Positions 15,406 to 24,828 of a stretch of 64,000 bases of DNA are shown piece after piece (the first letter of the stretch is position 1; each line of letters begins with the position of its first letter). The translations under genes and the position numbers were made by a program. Source of the stretch: Streptomyces montanisoli (lineage in GTDB: Bacteria; Actinomycetota; Actinomycetes; Streptomycetales; Streptomycetaceae); NCBI RefSeq assembly GCF_017813245.1, contig NZ_JAGIQL010000006.1:28418-92417 (forward strand), read 5' to 3'. The notes beneath the pieces are model-generated. The model searched no databases, had not been told where the DNA came from, and saw only the letters and a list, made by a program, of their open reading frames with translations.

Positions 15406-18303
15406 TCAGCCGTCCGTGCCGGCGTCCGGGGACGACGCCGTCGCGGCCTTCTTGGCGGTCGCCTTCTTCGCCGTCTTCTTCGCGGCCGTCTTCTTCGCGG
15501 CCGTCTTCTTGGTGGCGGTCTTCGTCGCGGTCTTCGTGGCGGTCTTCTTCGCCGTGGCCTTCTTGGCGGTCGCCTTCTTCGTCGCCGCCTTCTTGGCCGT
15601 CTTCTTCGCGGGCCCCTTGGCCCGCTTCTCGGCCAGCAGCTCGTAGCCGCGCTCCTGCGTGATCTCCTCGACGCTGTCACCCGACCGCAGCGTCGCGTTG
15701 GTCTCGCCATCGGTGACGTACGGGCCGAAGCGGCCGTCCTTGACGACCACGGGCCGCTCGCTGACCGGGTCCGTGCCCAGCTCCTTCAGCGGGGGCTTGG
15801 CCGCGGCCCGGCCGCGCTGCTTCGGCTGCGCGTAGATCGCCAGCGCCTCGTCGAGCGTGATGTCGAAGAGCTGATCCTCCGTCTGGAGCGACCGGGAGTC
15901 CGTCCCCTTCTTCAGGTACGGGCCGTAGCGGCCGTTCTGCGCGGTGATCTCGACGCCCTCGGGGTCCTTGCCGACCACCCGCGGCAGCGACATCAGCCTG
16001 AGCGCCTCCGCCAGCGTGATCGTGTCGAGCGACATCGACTTGAACAGCGAGGCCGTGCGGGGCTTGACCGCGTTCTTCCCCGTCTTCGGCGTGCCGTCGG
16101 GCAGCACCTCCGTCACGTACGGGCCGTAGCGGCCCGCCTTCGCGACGATCGGGTGACCGCTGTCCGGGTCGACGCCCAGCTCGAAGTCGCCGCTCGGCTT
16201 GGCGAGCAGCTCCTCCGCGTACGCCGTCGTCAGCTCGTCGGGCGCCAGGTCCTCAGGCACGTCCGCGCGCTGGTGGTTCTCCGAGTCTTTCTCGCCGCGC
16301 TCCACGTACGGGCCGTAGCGGCCGACGCGCAGCATGATCCCGTCGCCGACGGGGAACGAGGAGATCTCGCGCGCGTCGATCGCTCCGAGGTCCGTGACCA
16401 GTTCCTTGAGGCCGCCGAGGTGGTCCCCGTCGCCGTTGCCCGCGCTGGAGGCCGCACCCGCGCCGTCGGCGTTCCCGCCGCTGTCGCCGCCCTGGGCACC
16501 CTCGGCACCCTCGCCGAAGTAGAAGCGCTTCAGCCACGGCACCGAGTGGGCCTCGCCGCGCGCGATGCGGTCGAGGTCGTCCTCCATGCGGGCGGTGAAG
16601 TCGTAGTCGACGAGCCGTCCGAAGTGCTTCTCCAGCAGGTTGACCACGGCGAACGAGAGGAACGACGGCACGAGTGCCGTGCCCTTCTTGAACACGTACC
16701 CGCGGTCGAGGATCGTGCCGATGATCGACGCGTACGTCGACGGGCGGCCGATCTCCCGCTCCTCCAGCTCCTTGACCAGCGAGGCCTCGGTGTACCTGGC
16801 CGGCGGCTTGGTCGCGTGGCCGTCCACGGTCATCTGCTCGGCGCCCAGCGCGTCACCCTCGGCGACCTGCGGCAGGCGGCGCTCGCGGTCGTCCAGCTCC
16901 GCGTTCGGGTCGTCCGCGCCCTCCACGTAGGCCTTCATGAAGCCGTGGAACGTGATGGTCCTGCCGGACGCGGAGAACTCGGCGTCGCGCCCGTCGGAGG
17001 ACCTGCCGCCGATGCGGACGGTGACGCTGTTGCCGACCGCGTCCTTCATCTGCGAGGCCACGGTCCGCTTCCAGATCAGCTCGTACAGCCTGAACTGGTC
17101 GCCCGACAGGCCCGTCTCCGCGGGCGTGCGGAAGCGGTCGCCCGAGGGCCTGATCGCCTCGTGCGCCTCCTGCGCGTTCTTGACCTTCACGGCGTACGTA
17201 CGCGGCTTGTCCGGCAGGTAGTCACTGCCGTACAGCTGCGTGACCTGCGCGCGGGCCGCCGTGATGGCGGTGTCCGACAGCGTCGTGGAGTCGGTACGCA
17301 TATAGGTGATGAAGCCGTTCTCGTACAGCTTCTGCGCGATCTGCATCGTCGCCTTCGCGCCGAAGCCGAGCTTGCGCGACGCCTCCTGCTGGAGCGTCGT
17401 CGTGCGGAAGGGCGCGGACGGCGAGCGGCGGTACGGCTTCGACTCGACGGACCGCACGGCGAACGGCGACGCCTCGAGCGCCGCGGCCAGCTCGCGTGCC
17501 TTCGCCTCGTCGAGGTGGAGGACCTGGTCGGACTTGAGGCGGCCGTCGGGGCCGAAGTCGCGGCCCTGGGCGACCCTGCGCCCGTCGACCGAGACCAGCC
17601 GCGCGGCCAGCGTGGACGGGTCCGACGCGTCACCGGCGCGGCCGGTGGAGAACGTGCCCGTCAGGTCCCAGTACTCGGCGGAGCGGAAGGCGATGCGCTC
17701 GCGCTCACGCTCGACGACGAGGCGGGTCGCCACCGACTGCACGCGGCCCGCCGACAGGCCGCGCATGACCTTCTTCCACAGGACGGGCGACACCTCGTAG
17801 CCGTAGAGCCTGTCGAGGATGCGCCGGGTCTCCTGCGCGTCGACCATGCGCGTGTTCAGCTCGCGCGGGTTCGCCGCGGCCGCCCTGATCGCGTCCTTGG
17901 TGATCTCGTGGAAGACCATCCGGTGGACGGGGACCTTCGGCTTCAGGACCTCCTGGAGGTGCCACGCGATGGCCTCGCCCTCGCGGTCCTCATCGGTGGC
18001 GAGGAAGAGTTCGTCGGACTCGGCGAGCAGCTCCTTGAGCTTCCTGACCTGCGAGCGCTTGTCGGAGTTCACCACGTAGATGGGCTGGAAGTCGTGCTCG
18101 ACGTCGACGCCGAGCCTGCGCACCTCACCGGTGTACTTCTCGGGTACCTCGGCCGCGCCGCTCGGCAGGTCGCGGATGTGCCCGACGCTCGCCTCGACGA
18201 CGTATCCAGGGCCCAGGTAGCGCTCGATCGTCTTGGCCTTGGTCGCCGACTCGACGATGACGAGTCGGCGACCGCCGTTCGCGGTCTCGCTGGTCGGGGA
18301 CAA
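15406..18303 (-). CDS. topA: DNA topoisomerase I (type IA) with lysine-rich tail
   Basis: This 965-residue enzyme relaxes negative supercoils. The Toprim domain has LVIVESATKAKTIERYLG with its catalytic Glu, and ATDEDREGEAIAWH with the metal-binding acidic residues. The active-site tyrosine is Y334 in G-F-I-T-Y-M-R-T-D-S. Four topoisomerase C-terminal repeats follow, each with a GRYGPY or GRFGPYV signature, as in actinobacteria that lack zinc fingers. The last ~60 residues alternate A-K-K, A-T-K-K and T-A-K-K, the highly basic tail that gives Streptomyces TopA its high processivity. It is 253 bp upstream of tmk on the same strand. Confidence 0.97.
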   Translation of the reverse strand: MSPTSETANGGRRLVIVESATKAKTIERYLGPGYVVEASVGHIRDLPSGAAEVPEKYTGEVRRLGVDVEHDFQPIYVVNSDKRSQVRKLKELLAESDELFLATDEDREGEAIAWHLQEVLKPKVPVHRMVFHEITKDAIRAAAANPRELNTRMVDAQETRRILDRLYGYEVSPVLWKKVMRGLSAGRVQSVATRLVVERERERIAFRSAEYWDLTGTFSTGRAGDASDPSTLAARLVSVDGRRVAQGRDFGPDGRLKSDQVLHLDEAKARELAAALEASPFAVRSVESKPYRRSPSAPFRTTTLQQEASRKLGFGAKATMQIAQKLYENGFITYMRTDSTTLSDTAITAARAQVTQLYGSDYLPDKPRTYAVKVKNAQEAHEAIRPSGDRFRTPAETGLSGDQFRLYELIWKRTVASQMKDAVGNSVTVRIGGRSSDGRDAEFSASGRTITFHGFMKAYVEGADDPNAELDDRERRLPQVAEGDALGAEQMTVDGHATKPPARYTEASLVKELEEREIGRPSTYASIIGTILDRGYVFKKGTALVPSFLSFAVVNLLEKHFGRLVDYDFTARMEDDLDRIARGEAHSVPWLKRFYFGEGAEGAQGGDSGGNADGAGAASSAGNGDGDHLGGLKELVTDLGAIDAREISSFPVGDGIMLRVGRYGPYVERGEKDSENHQRADVPEDLAPDELTTAYAEELLAKPSGDFELGVDPDSGHPIVAKAGRYGPYVTEVLPDGTPKTGKNAVKPRTASLFKSMSLDTITLAEALRLMSLPRVVGKDPEGVEITAQNGRYGPYLKKGTDSRSLQTEDQLFDITLDEALAIYAQPKQRGRAAAKPPLKELGTDPVSERPVVVKDGRFGPYVTDGETNATLRSGDSVEEITQERGYELLAEKRAKGPAKKTAKKAATKKATAKKATAKKTATKTATKTATKKTAAKKTAAKKTAKKATAKKAATASSPDAGTDG

Positions 18304-18948
18304 CTTCGTTCTTCTCTCTCCGGTCGACGCTCGGCGGGGGCCGACGCCTCGTGTGGGTCAGTGCTCGTGCGGGCCGAGGGGCCCTCACGACACTTCCGAC
18401 AGTACGGCGCGGCTCCACGGGACACGTGGTGTGGCCCCTCTGTGACGCTCTTCCGCTGCGGAGTGTGACGGTACAACCCGCCCCTGTGTCAAACGGCGGA
18501 ATCCCGCAGCGGCCCCTCGAACGGTAACCCGACTTATGGCGTTCCTGCCGCCGGACCCCTCCCGGCGGCGCGGGACGCCTGCCGCCCGGCCGGGGCCGCG
18601 CCGCGTCGGCGAACGCATTCCGCCGTCCTGCCGCCGGCGTCCCGCCCGACGTGTCCTTAGGCGGCGGGACCGCCCCGTCCACCGCAGGTCGGGACGGGTA
18701 CGAGGCCGGCCTGCCACCCCCTGTGCGGCCACGTTGTCAACGTCACCCGGAGGATTCCGCTCCCGCACGGAGCCTGCCCGGTCGCGGCGCCGTGCGGACG
18801 GTTCCGGCGGCGCGGGAGTGGATCACGTACGCCCGAAGGACCACCCCCGCGAAGCGACGAAGACCACGCCGACACCGAAACCGGCTGCGGGCCGCCCTGG
18901 CCCGGCCCGGGGCCGGGAGGCCCGACGCGGCCCGGAGCCCGGCCGGAG
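18304..18948. other. Intergenic region upstream of topA
   Basis: No supported gene lies in this 645-bp interval between topA and the methyltransferase gene, although several frames stay open because of the base composition. It must contain the topA promoter; a candidate lies at 18468-18492. Confidence 0.5.
18468..18492 (-). promoter_or_regulatory. Candidate topA promoter with short spacer
   Basis: On the minus strand a perfect TTGACA (18492-18487) is followed after only 13 bp by TACCGT (18473-18468), about 155 bp before the topA start. A spacing this far from 17-18 bp would be weak unless supercoiling realigns the elements, which would fit a gene induced by supercoiling. Tentative. Confidence 0.3.
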
Positions 18949-20529
18949 TCATTCGCTGACCGGCTCCAGGTATCCCTCTCCCACCAGCAGCCGGATCGAC
19001 TCCGGTGTGCGGTCGCGCAGCCGCACCGGGTCCTCCTCGACCAGCTGCGCGATCGCGTCGAGGATGCGGCCCGCGCTGAGCGTGCCGTCGCAGACGCCCG
19101 CGAACCCCGCCCCCACCGTGTCCACCTTGGTGGCCCGGCGCATGCCGCGGTGCTGGCGGAGCACCACGTGCTCGGGGTCCTCGGCGCCGGGCAGCCCGAC
19201 CTGCTCCTGCACGACCTCGGAGGCGAGGGTGAAACGGCCGGCGAGCAGCGCCGCGTCGTCGTGCGTCCGCAGGTAGTCCTGGCGCAGGAAGTGCGCCTCC
19301 ACGGCCTCGCCGAGCGGCTGCTCGACCGCATGGGGCCAGTCCTCCACGACGATCGACGGACCACCCTGCGCCGCCCCGAGCGGCGCCTTCCGCAACGTGA
19401 TCCAGCCGAAGCCGACGGCGTGCGTCTTCCGTGTCTCGAACTCGTCGAGCCACGCGTCGTACAGCTGTGCGTACCGGTCGTCGTCCACCGATCGGTGGTC
19501 GCCGCTGTCCCGGAGCCACAGCTCGGCGTACTGCGTGACGTCCTGGACCTCGCGCTGCACGATCCACGCGTCACAGCCGCGCGGCACCCAGGAGCGCAGC
19601 CTGTCCTGCCACTCCTCCCCCTCGACGTGCTCCCAGTTGGCGAGGAACTGGGCGTAACCGCCCTCGTTGAGGTGGTCCCCGGCCTGCTGGACCAGCGTGC
19701 GGCACAGGTCGTCGCCCGCCATGCCGCCGTCGCGGTACGTGCGCCGGCCGCCGGGGGCGCCGGCGGCGGCCGGGGAGATGACGAACGGGGGGTTGGAGAC
19801 GATCAGGTCGTACGTCGCGTCGCCCACCGGTTCGAACAGCGAGCCCTCCAGCAGCTCCGCCTGCTCGACGCCGGAGAGCGCGAGCGTGAGGCGCGTGAAG
19901 TCGAGTGCCCTCGGGTTGAGGTCCGTCGCCGTCACGCGCGACGCGTGCCGCGTCGCGTGCAGCGCCTGGAGCCCGGAGCCCGTGCCGAGGTCGAGCGCGG
20001 AGGCAGCCTGCCTGCGCACCGTGAGCCCGGCGAGCGTGGTCGAGGCGCCGCCCACGCCCAGCACCACGGCCTCGCCGCGACCGCTCGCGCCCGCCGCGCC
20101 GCCGACCGAGCAGCCGAGGTCGGAGACGATGAACCAGTCCTCGCCCTCGGGGCCGCCGTACGGGCGGATGTCGACCGTGGCCCGTACGGATCCGGACGGC
20201 CCGGACGCCGCACCGGCGGCCGCCCCTGCGGCGGCCTCCTCGGCCACGAGCCAGCCGTCGGCCAGCGCCTCGTCGAGCGGGAGCGCCTGCCTGGCGCGGT
20301 CCGCCGGGACGGAGCGCTGCAGCAGGAACAGCCGCACGAGCGTTTCGAGGCGCGAAGCACCGCGGGTGGCGCGCAGCGCGGGCACGGTCTCGCTGCGGGC
20401 CAGCGCGGCGTACGCGGGGGCGCCGAGCACGTCGAGCACGCCGTCTACGGTGAACTCCGCGGCCAGCAGGGCTTCGCGGAGCCGTGCGGCGCGGTCGGAT
20501 GCGGGGAGGCTGGTCTTACTCACCCTCAC
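18949..20529 (-). CDS. Class I SAM-dependent methyltransferase (modification-methylase-like, NPPF motif)
   Basis: The 526-residue protein has an N-terminal helical domain (residues 1-150) and a central Rossmann methyltransferase: SALDLGTGSGLQAL (motif I), TATDLNPRALDFTRLT (motif II) and YDLIVSNPPFVISP, the NPPF/Y catalytic tetrapeptide of N-methyltransferases acting on amide or base nitrogens such as HemK/RsmC. The C-terminal ~170 residues form a further conserved actinobacterial domain. The target (rRNA, protein or DNA) is not known to me. The gene stands alone between topA and a lipoprotein gene. Confidence 0.85.
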   Translation of the reverse strand: MRVSKTSLPASDRAARLREALLAAEFTVDGVLDVLGAPAYAALARSETVPALRATRGASRLETLVRLFLLQRSVPADRARQALPLDEALADGWLVAEEAAAGAAAGAASGPSGSVRATVDIRPYGGPEGEDWFIVSDLGCSVGGAAGASGRGEAVVLGVGGASTTLAGLTVRRQAASALDLGTGSGLQALHATRHASRVTATDLNPRALDFTRLTLALSGVEQAELLEGSLFEPVGDATYDLIVSNPPFVISPAAAGAPGGRRTYRDGGMAGDDLCRTLVQQAGDHLNEGGYAQFLANWEHVEGEEWQDRLRSWVPRGCDAWIVQREVQDVTQYAELWLRDSGDHRSVDDDRYAQLYDAWLDEFETRKTHAVGFGWITLRKAPLGAAQGGPSIVVEDWPHAVEQPLGEAVEAHFLRQDYLRTHDDAALLAGRFTLASEVVQEQVGLPGAEDPEHVVLRQHRGMRRATKVDTVGAGFAGVCDGTLSAGRILDAIAQLVEEDPVRLRDRTPESIRLLVGEGYLEPVSE

Positions 20530-20601
20530 ATTGTGGCGGCTGCCACTGACAACCCCTCGCCGACGCGTCGCATCGGCCCCCGTCGTGGCCGCGGCCCCCG
20601 G

Positions 20602-21174
20602 CTATGAGGCGGACGAGGACGCGGCTCCCGACGGGCTCTTCTTCTTCTGGCAGCTCGGCTGATTGGCGATGGCCTTGCCCAGCTCGCCCGACTGGAGCTT
20701 GCGCAGCGCGTCACCCCCGCCGGAGCTCAACTTGCCGAGCTCGGTGGACACGTCGCCCAGGCCCTGCGCGAACTTGGCCTGGTCCTTCGTGTCGAGCGCG
20801 TCGACCTTCGCCTTGAGCTGCGTGTAGGCCGCGGACGTCTGGTTGAGCTCCTTGACCGCGGCCTTCTGCGTCGCGGCCCCGTTGTCCACGGGCGGCGCGC
20901 CCGCGGCCTTCACGGCGGAGGCCAGCGCCTTGTAGGCCTTGGCGTTGGTCTCGAAGGCCGACGAGTCCACCTTCTGCACCTCGGCGGGCGAGCTCGCGGT
21001 GGTGGTCGCCTTCACGATGGCCGCGTTGGCGTCGGCGATGGACTGCTGCTGGGGCTGCACCCGGTCGCAGAAGCCCTTCGCCCAGTCGTTCACCTTGTTG
21101 TCGTTGCCGCACCCGGCAAGCGTCAGGAGCACCACAGCGCCACCGGACAGCGTGGCCGCTAGCTTCTTCTTCAC
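20602..21174 (-). CDS. Small secreted lipoprotein of unknown function
   Basis: A 190-residue product starts at GTG 21174, preceded by GGAAGGGA at good spacing. The N-terminus is a lipoprotein signal peptide, KKKLAATLSGGAVVLL followed by lipobox L-A-G-C. The mature part is Ala/Lys/Gln-rich and helical, with CDRVQPQQQSIADANAAI and repeated VKA..A segments, ending with a cysteine and a Ser/Ala tail. It resembles the many small streptomycete lipoproteins with a coiled four-helix body. No enzymatic motif. Confidence 0.8.
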   Translation of the reverse strand: MKKKLAATLSGGAVVLLTLAGCGNDNKVNDWAKGFCDRVQPQQQSIADANAAIVKATTTASSPAEVQKVDSSAFETNAKAYKALASAVKAAGAPPVDNGAATQKAAVKELNQTSAAYTQLKAKVDALDTKDQAKFAQGLGDVSTELGKLSSGGGDALRKLQSGELGKAIANQPSCQKKKSPSGAASSSAS

Positions 21175-21322
21175 CGATCGGTCCCTTCCGAGGCTTCGGC
21201 CCCGGAACATACACGCCGGGCGGCCCGCCGCCGCGCCGCGATCACCCGCTCGATGCCCTATTGAGTCCATTTGTCCGAGGCGAGAGACACCTCACGCCAC
21301 CGGCGCGGCTCAGGTCAGCGTG

Positions 21323-21769
21323 TCAGGACAGGGGGACGGCCGGGGCGATGGGCCAGCTCATCCGGATCACGCCGCCGTCGGCGCCGGAGACGACCTTGAC
21401 GTCGTCGACGAGGCCGCTGATCACGGCGAGCCCCATCTCGTCCTCCCCGTCGACGTCCGCGTCGTGCGGATCCACGCCCGGGCGCGCCTCGGGGGCGCCC
21501 GCGGCGGACGCGCCGGAGCCCGGCACGTCGTCGCCGACCTCGATGGAGAAGGTCTTCTCCTCCTCCGTCAGCGCCACCTTCACGGGGGACGGGATCCCGT
21601 GGCTGCGGTGCAGCCCCACGGCGCGGCTGCAGGCCTCACCCACGGCGAGCCTGACCTCGTCGAGCACGGCCTCGTCGACTCCTGCCCGCCGCGCCACGGC
21701 AGCCGCCACCAGGCGCGCCGTCCTGACATGCTCCGGCTGGGCGCTGAAACGGAGTTCAACGGTGGCCAT
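21323..21769 (-). CDS. RsbW-like anti-sigma factor/ATPase adjacent to bldG
   Basis: The 148-residue GHKL-fold protein begins MATVELRFSAQPEHVRTARL. The G1 region DEMGLAVISGLVDDVKV is clear. The N-box position reads G-E-A-C-S-R-A-V, with Arg where RsbW-type kinases have the Mg-ATP-coordinating Asn. An acidic insert (about residues 95-120) separates the lobes. It lies 121 bp downstream of bldG on the same strand; in Streptomyces coelicolor the equivalent gene, apgA, encodes a BldG partner. Expected role: partner-switching control of sigma factors during differentiation and antibiotic production. The altered N-box questions whether it phosphorylates BldG. Confidence 0.85.
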   Translation of the reverse strand: MATVELRFSAQPEHVRTARLVAAAVARRAGVDEAVLDEVRLAVGEACSRAVGLHRSHGIPSPVKVALTEEEKTFSIEVGDDVPGSGASAAGAPEARPGVDPHDADVDGEDEMGLAVISGLVDDVKVVSGADGGVIRMSWPIAPAVPLS

Positions 21770-21890
21770 ACGGATCCCCCTCGAACATACGAGCGTGCAC
21801 TCTGCACCACTTCCACACGCCTGCGGGGCGGGGGTCCGGGCGTGACCGCCCGGCTCCCCGGCCCCAATCCTCCGAAAGGCCGCTCCGACG

Positions 21891-22244
21891 TCAGTCGGTC
21901 GCGGCCACCGCCTCGTCGACCGTGGTGTGGATCGGGAACACCTTGGTGAGACCGGTGATCCGGAAGATCTTGAGAATGCGCTCCTGGTTGCAGACGAGGC
22001 GCAGCGACCCCTCATGGGCGCGCACCCTCTTGAGGCCGCCCACCAGCACGCCGAGCCCGGTCGAGTCGAGGAAGTCCACGCCCTCCATGTCGACGACCAG
22101 GTGATAGCTGCCGTCGTTCACCAACTCCACCAACTGCTCGCGCAGCTTGGGCGCGGTATATACATCAATCTCGCCACCGACCTCGACGACCGTACGGTCG
22201 CCACCAGGGCCGGACACATTGCGAGTCGACAAGGACAGGTCCAC
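21891..22244 (-). CDS. bldG: BldG anti-anti-sigma factor
   Basis: This 117-residue STAS-domain protein is almost the BldG sequence remembered from S. coelicolor: [39 protein letters not shown] and [17 protein letters not shown]. The phosphorylatable serine lies in D-S-T-G-L-G. Residues 9-15 carry a small Ser-Gly-Pro-Gly-Gly insertion relative to the remembered protein. The GTG start is preceded by TGGAGGATCC. BldG controls sigma factors and is needed for aerial hyphae and antibiotics. It is divergent from the DUF1998 helicase, 79 bp apart. Confidence 0.97.
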   Translation of the reverse strand: MDLSLSTRNVSGPGGDRTVVEVGGEIDVYTAPKLREQLVELVNDGSYHLVVDMEGVDFLDSTGLGVLVGGLKRVRAHEGSLRLVCNQERILKIFRITGLTKVFPIHTTVDEAVAATD

Positions 22245-22305
22245 GGATCCTCCAGCACCTTGCTATCGAGCGGTCGCCCCTCGGGTCTCCCCGACGGAGC
22301 CAGGG

Positions 22306-22334
22306 GACGTATCGCCAGCCGCGATGGCATTCAA
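22306..22334 (-). promoter_or_regulatory. Candidate bldG promoter
   Basis: Minus strand TTGAAT (22334-22329), a 17-bp spacer and TACGTC (22311-22306) would start transcription about 55 nt before the bldG GTG. The -35 lies within the first codons of the divergent helicase gene, as is usual for this tight divergent pair. Assigned by eye. Confidence 0.35.
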
Positions 22335-24828
22335 TCATTTACCAGCAGCCATGCACGACGCCTTGAGGCCATTGTCCCGCAGACCAGTGACACACTCGAT
22401 GCCGATGGCCAGGACCCACCGCCCCAGCGGACTCCCCCGGAGCGGGGACGATCACCCCTCACCGGACGCCGTCCTCGAACGGCTCGCCGCAGGGGCGGGC
22501 CGTGCTGCGCGCATCACCCATACGGAGCACCTGCCCCCGAGACCCGGTCGTCATGCAGTCTGGCCCGACCGCATCAGAACCGAGATCATCGCCGCCATCC
22601 AGCAGGCGGGCATCGACCACCCGTGGGCCCACCAGGCGGAGGCAGCCGAGCACGCGCTCGACGGCGAGTCGGTCGTGATCGCGACGGGCACGGCCTCCGG
22701 CAAGTCACTCGCCTACCTCGCCCCCGTCCTCACCGCGCTCCTGGACGGCTCCGAGGCGCCCAACGGGCGTGGCGCCACCGCCCTCTACCTGGCCCCCACG
22801 AAGGCGCTCGCCGCCGACCAGCGCCGCTCGGTGCGCGCCCTGGCCGCGCCGCTGGGCACCGCCGTGCGCCCGGCGGTGTACGACGGCGACACCCCGGTCG
22901 AGGAACGCGAATGGGTCAGGCAGTACGCGAACTACGTCCTGACCAATCCCGACATGCTGCACCGCGGCATACTCCCCTCCCATGCGCGCTGGTCCTCCTT
23001 CCTGCGCGCGCTGCGCTACGTCGTGATCGACGAGTGCCACACCTACCGCGGCGTCTTCGGCTCTCACGTGGCGCAGGTGCTGCGCCGGCTGCGCCGCGTC
23101 TGCGCACGCTACGGCGCGCACCCCGTCTTCCTGCTGGCGTCGGCGACCGCAGCCCAGCCCGCCGTGGCGGCGGAACGCCTCACGGGCCTGCCCGTGCGCG
23201 AGGTCGCCGACGACGCCTCGCCGCGCGGCGAGGTCGTCTTCGCCCTGTGGGAGCCCCCTCTCACCGAGTTCCACGGCGAGCGGGGCGCGCCCGTACGCCG
23301 CACCGCCACCGCGGAGACCGCCGACCTCCTCACCGACCTGACCGTGCAGGGCGTCCGCACGGTCGCCTTCGTACGCTCGCGGCGCGGTGCGGAGCTGATC
23401 TCCGTCATCGCGCAGGAGCGGCTGGCCCAGGTGGACCGCTCGCTGCCGCCCAGGGTCGCCGCCTACCGCGGCGGGTACCTGCCGGAGGAGCGGCGCGCCC
23501 TGGAGTCCGCCCTGCACTCCGGCGAGCTCCTCGGCCTGTCCGCCACCACGGCGCTCGAACTCGGCATCGACGTGTCAGGGCTCGACGCCGTGCTGATCAC
23601 CGGCTACCCGGGGACCCGCGCCTCCCTGTGGCAGCAGGCGGGCCGCGCTGGACGGGCGGGCCAGGGCGCCCTCGCCGTGCTCGTCGCCAGGGACGATCCG
23701 CTGGACACCTACCTCGTCCACCATCCGGAGGCCCTGTTCGACCAGCCGGTCGAGTCGACCGTCCTCGACCCGGACAACCCTTACGTCCTCGCCCCCCATC
23801 TGTGCGCGGCCGCCGCCGAGATCCCGCTCACGGAGGACGACCTGGAACTGTTCGGGCCCGCATCGGCGGGTCTGCTGCCGCAGCTCGAGGCCGCGGCACT
23901 GCTGCGCCGCCGTTCCTCCGGCTGGTTCTGGACGCAGCGCAGGCGCGCGGCAGACCTCGCCGACATCCGCGGCGGTGGCGGCAGCCCCGTGAAGATCGTC
24001 GAGGCCGGTACGGGCCGGCTGCTCGGCACGGTCGACGAGGCCGCCGCGCACACGGCCGTCCACGACGGGGCCGTCCACCTCCACCAGGGCCGTACGTACC
24101 TGGTGAAGCACCTGGACCTGGCCGACTCCGTCGCGCTCGTCGAGGAGGCGGCACCGCCCTACTCGACGACCGCGCGCGACACCACCGCCATCTCCGTCCT
24201 GGAGACGGAGACCGAGATTCCGTGGGGCGCAGGCCGCCTGTGCTACGGGTCCGTCGAGGTCACCAACCAGGTCGTCTCCTTCCTGAGCCGCCGTCTCATC
24301 ACCGGTGAGGTGCTCGGCGAGACCAAGCTGGACCTGCCGCCGCGCACCCTGCGCACGCGCGCCGTGTGGTGGACCGTCACCGAGGACCAGCTGGACAGCG
24401 CGCGCGTCAACCCCGAGCAGCTCGGCGGCGCCCTGCACGCCGCGGAACACGCCTCCATCGGACTCCTCCCTCTCTTCGCCACCTGCGACCGCTGGGACAT
24501 CGGCGGTGTGTCCGTGCCGCTGCACCCGGACACGCTGCTGCCCACGGTCTTCGTCTACGACGGCCACCCGGGCGGCGCGGGCTTCGCCGAGCGCGCGTTC
24601 CGTACGGCACGCTCCTGGCTGAGCGCCACCCGCGAGGCCATCGCCTCCTGCGATTGCGAGGCGGGCTGCCCGTCGTGCATCCAGTCGCCCAAGTGCGGCA
24701 ACGGCAACGACCCCCTCCACAAGCGCGGAGCCGTGCGCCTCCTGGCGGAACTGCTCAAGGGCGCCCCCCAGGAGGCTCCGGAGCCGGAGGGCCTGCCGGG
24801 TCCGAGGACGTCCCCGGCGACGCCGTGA
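22324..24828 (+). CDS. DEAD/DEAH-box helicase with DUF1998 (YprA/MrfA-like)
   Basis: The 834-residue protein starts MAFNHLPAAMHDALRPLS, as in its actinobacterial relatives; the longer upstream frame overlaps bldG. Motifs are AHQAEAAEHALDGESVVIATG with T-G-T-A-S-G-K-S (Walker A), LAPTKALAADQ (Ia), LTNPDML, VIDECHTYRG (motif II as DECH), ASATA (III) and QQAGRAGRAGQGA (VI). The C-terminal DUF1998 has the four-cysteine cluster C-D-C-E-A-G-C-P-S-C-I-Q-S-P-K-C. Related MrfA helicases act in DNA repair. In actinobacteria it is consistently next to the Tad-like operon seen here. Confidence 0.93.
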   Translation: MAFNHLPAAMHDALRPLSRRPVTHSMPMARTHRPSGLPRSGDDHPSPDAVLERLAAGAGRAARITHTEHLPPRPGRHAVWPDRIRTEIIAAIQQAGIDHPWAHQAEAAEHALDGESVVIATGTASGKSLAYLAPVLTALLDGSEAPNGRGATALYLAPTKALAADQRRSVRALAAPLGTAVRPAVYDGDTPVEEREWVRQYANYVLTNPDMLHRGILPSHARWSSFLRALRYVVIDECHTYRGVFGSHVAQVLRRLRRVCARYGAHPVFLLASATAAQPAVAAERLTGLPVREVADDASPRGEVVFALWEPPLTEFHGERGAPVRRTATAETADLLTDLTVQGVRTVAFVRSRRGAELISVIAQERLAQVDRSLPPRVAAYRGGYLPEERRALESALHSGELLGLSATTALELGIDVSGLDAVLITGYPGTRASLWQQAGRAGRAGQGALAVLVARDDPLDTYLVHHPEALFDQPVESTVLDPDNPYVLAPHLCAAAAEIPLTEDDLELFGPASAGLLPQLEAAALLRRRSSGWFWTQRRRAADLADIRGGGGSPVKIVEAGTGRLLGTVDEAAAHTAVHDGAVHLHQGRTYLVKHLDLADSVALVEEAAPPYSTTARDTTAISVLETETEIPWGAGRLCYGSVEVTNQVVSFLSRRLITGEVLGETKLDLPPRTLRTRAVWWTVTEDQLDSARVNPEQLGGALHAAEHASIGLLPLFATCDRWDIGGVSVPLHPDTLLPTVFVYDGHPGGAGFAERAFRTARSWLSATREAIASCDCEAGCPSCIQSPKCGNGNDPLHKRGAVRLLAELLKGAPQEAPEPEGLPGPRTSPATP

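Noticed and set aside
15226..18468. A 1080-codon open frame on the plus strand opposite topA
   Set aside because: It is a GC-bias shadow of topA: Arg/Leu/Val-rich, no domain, and topA is unmistakable on the other strand.
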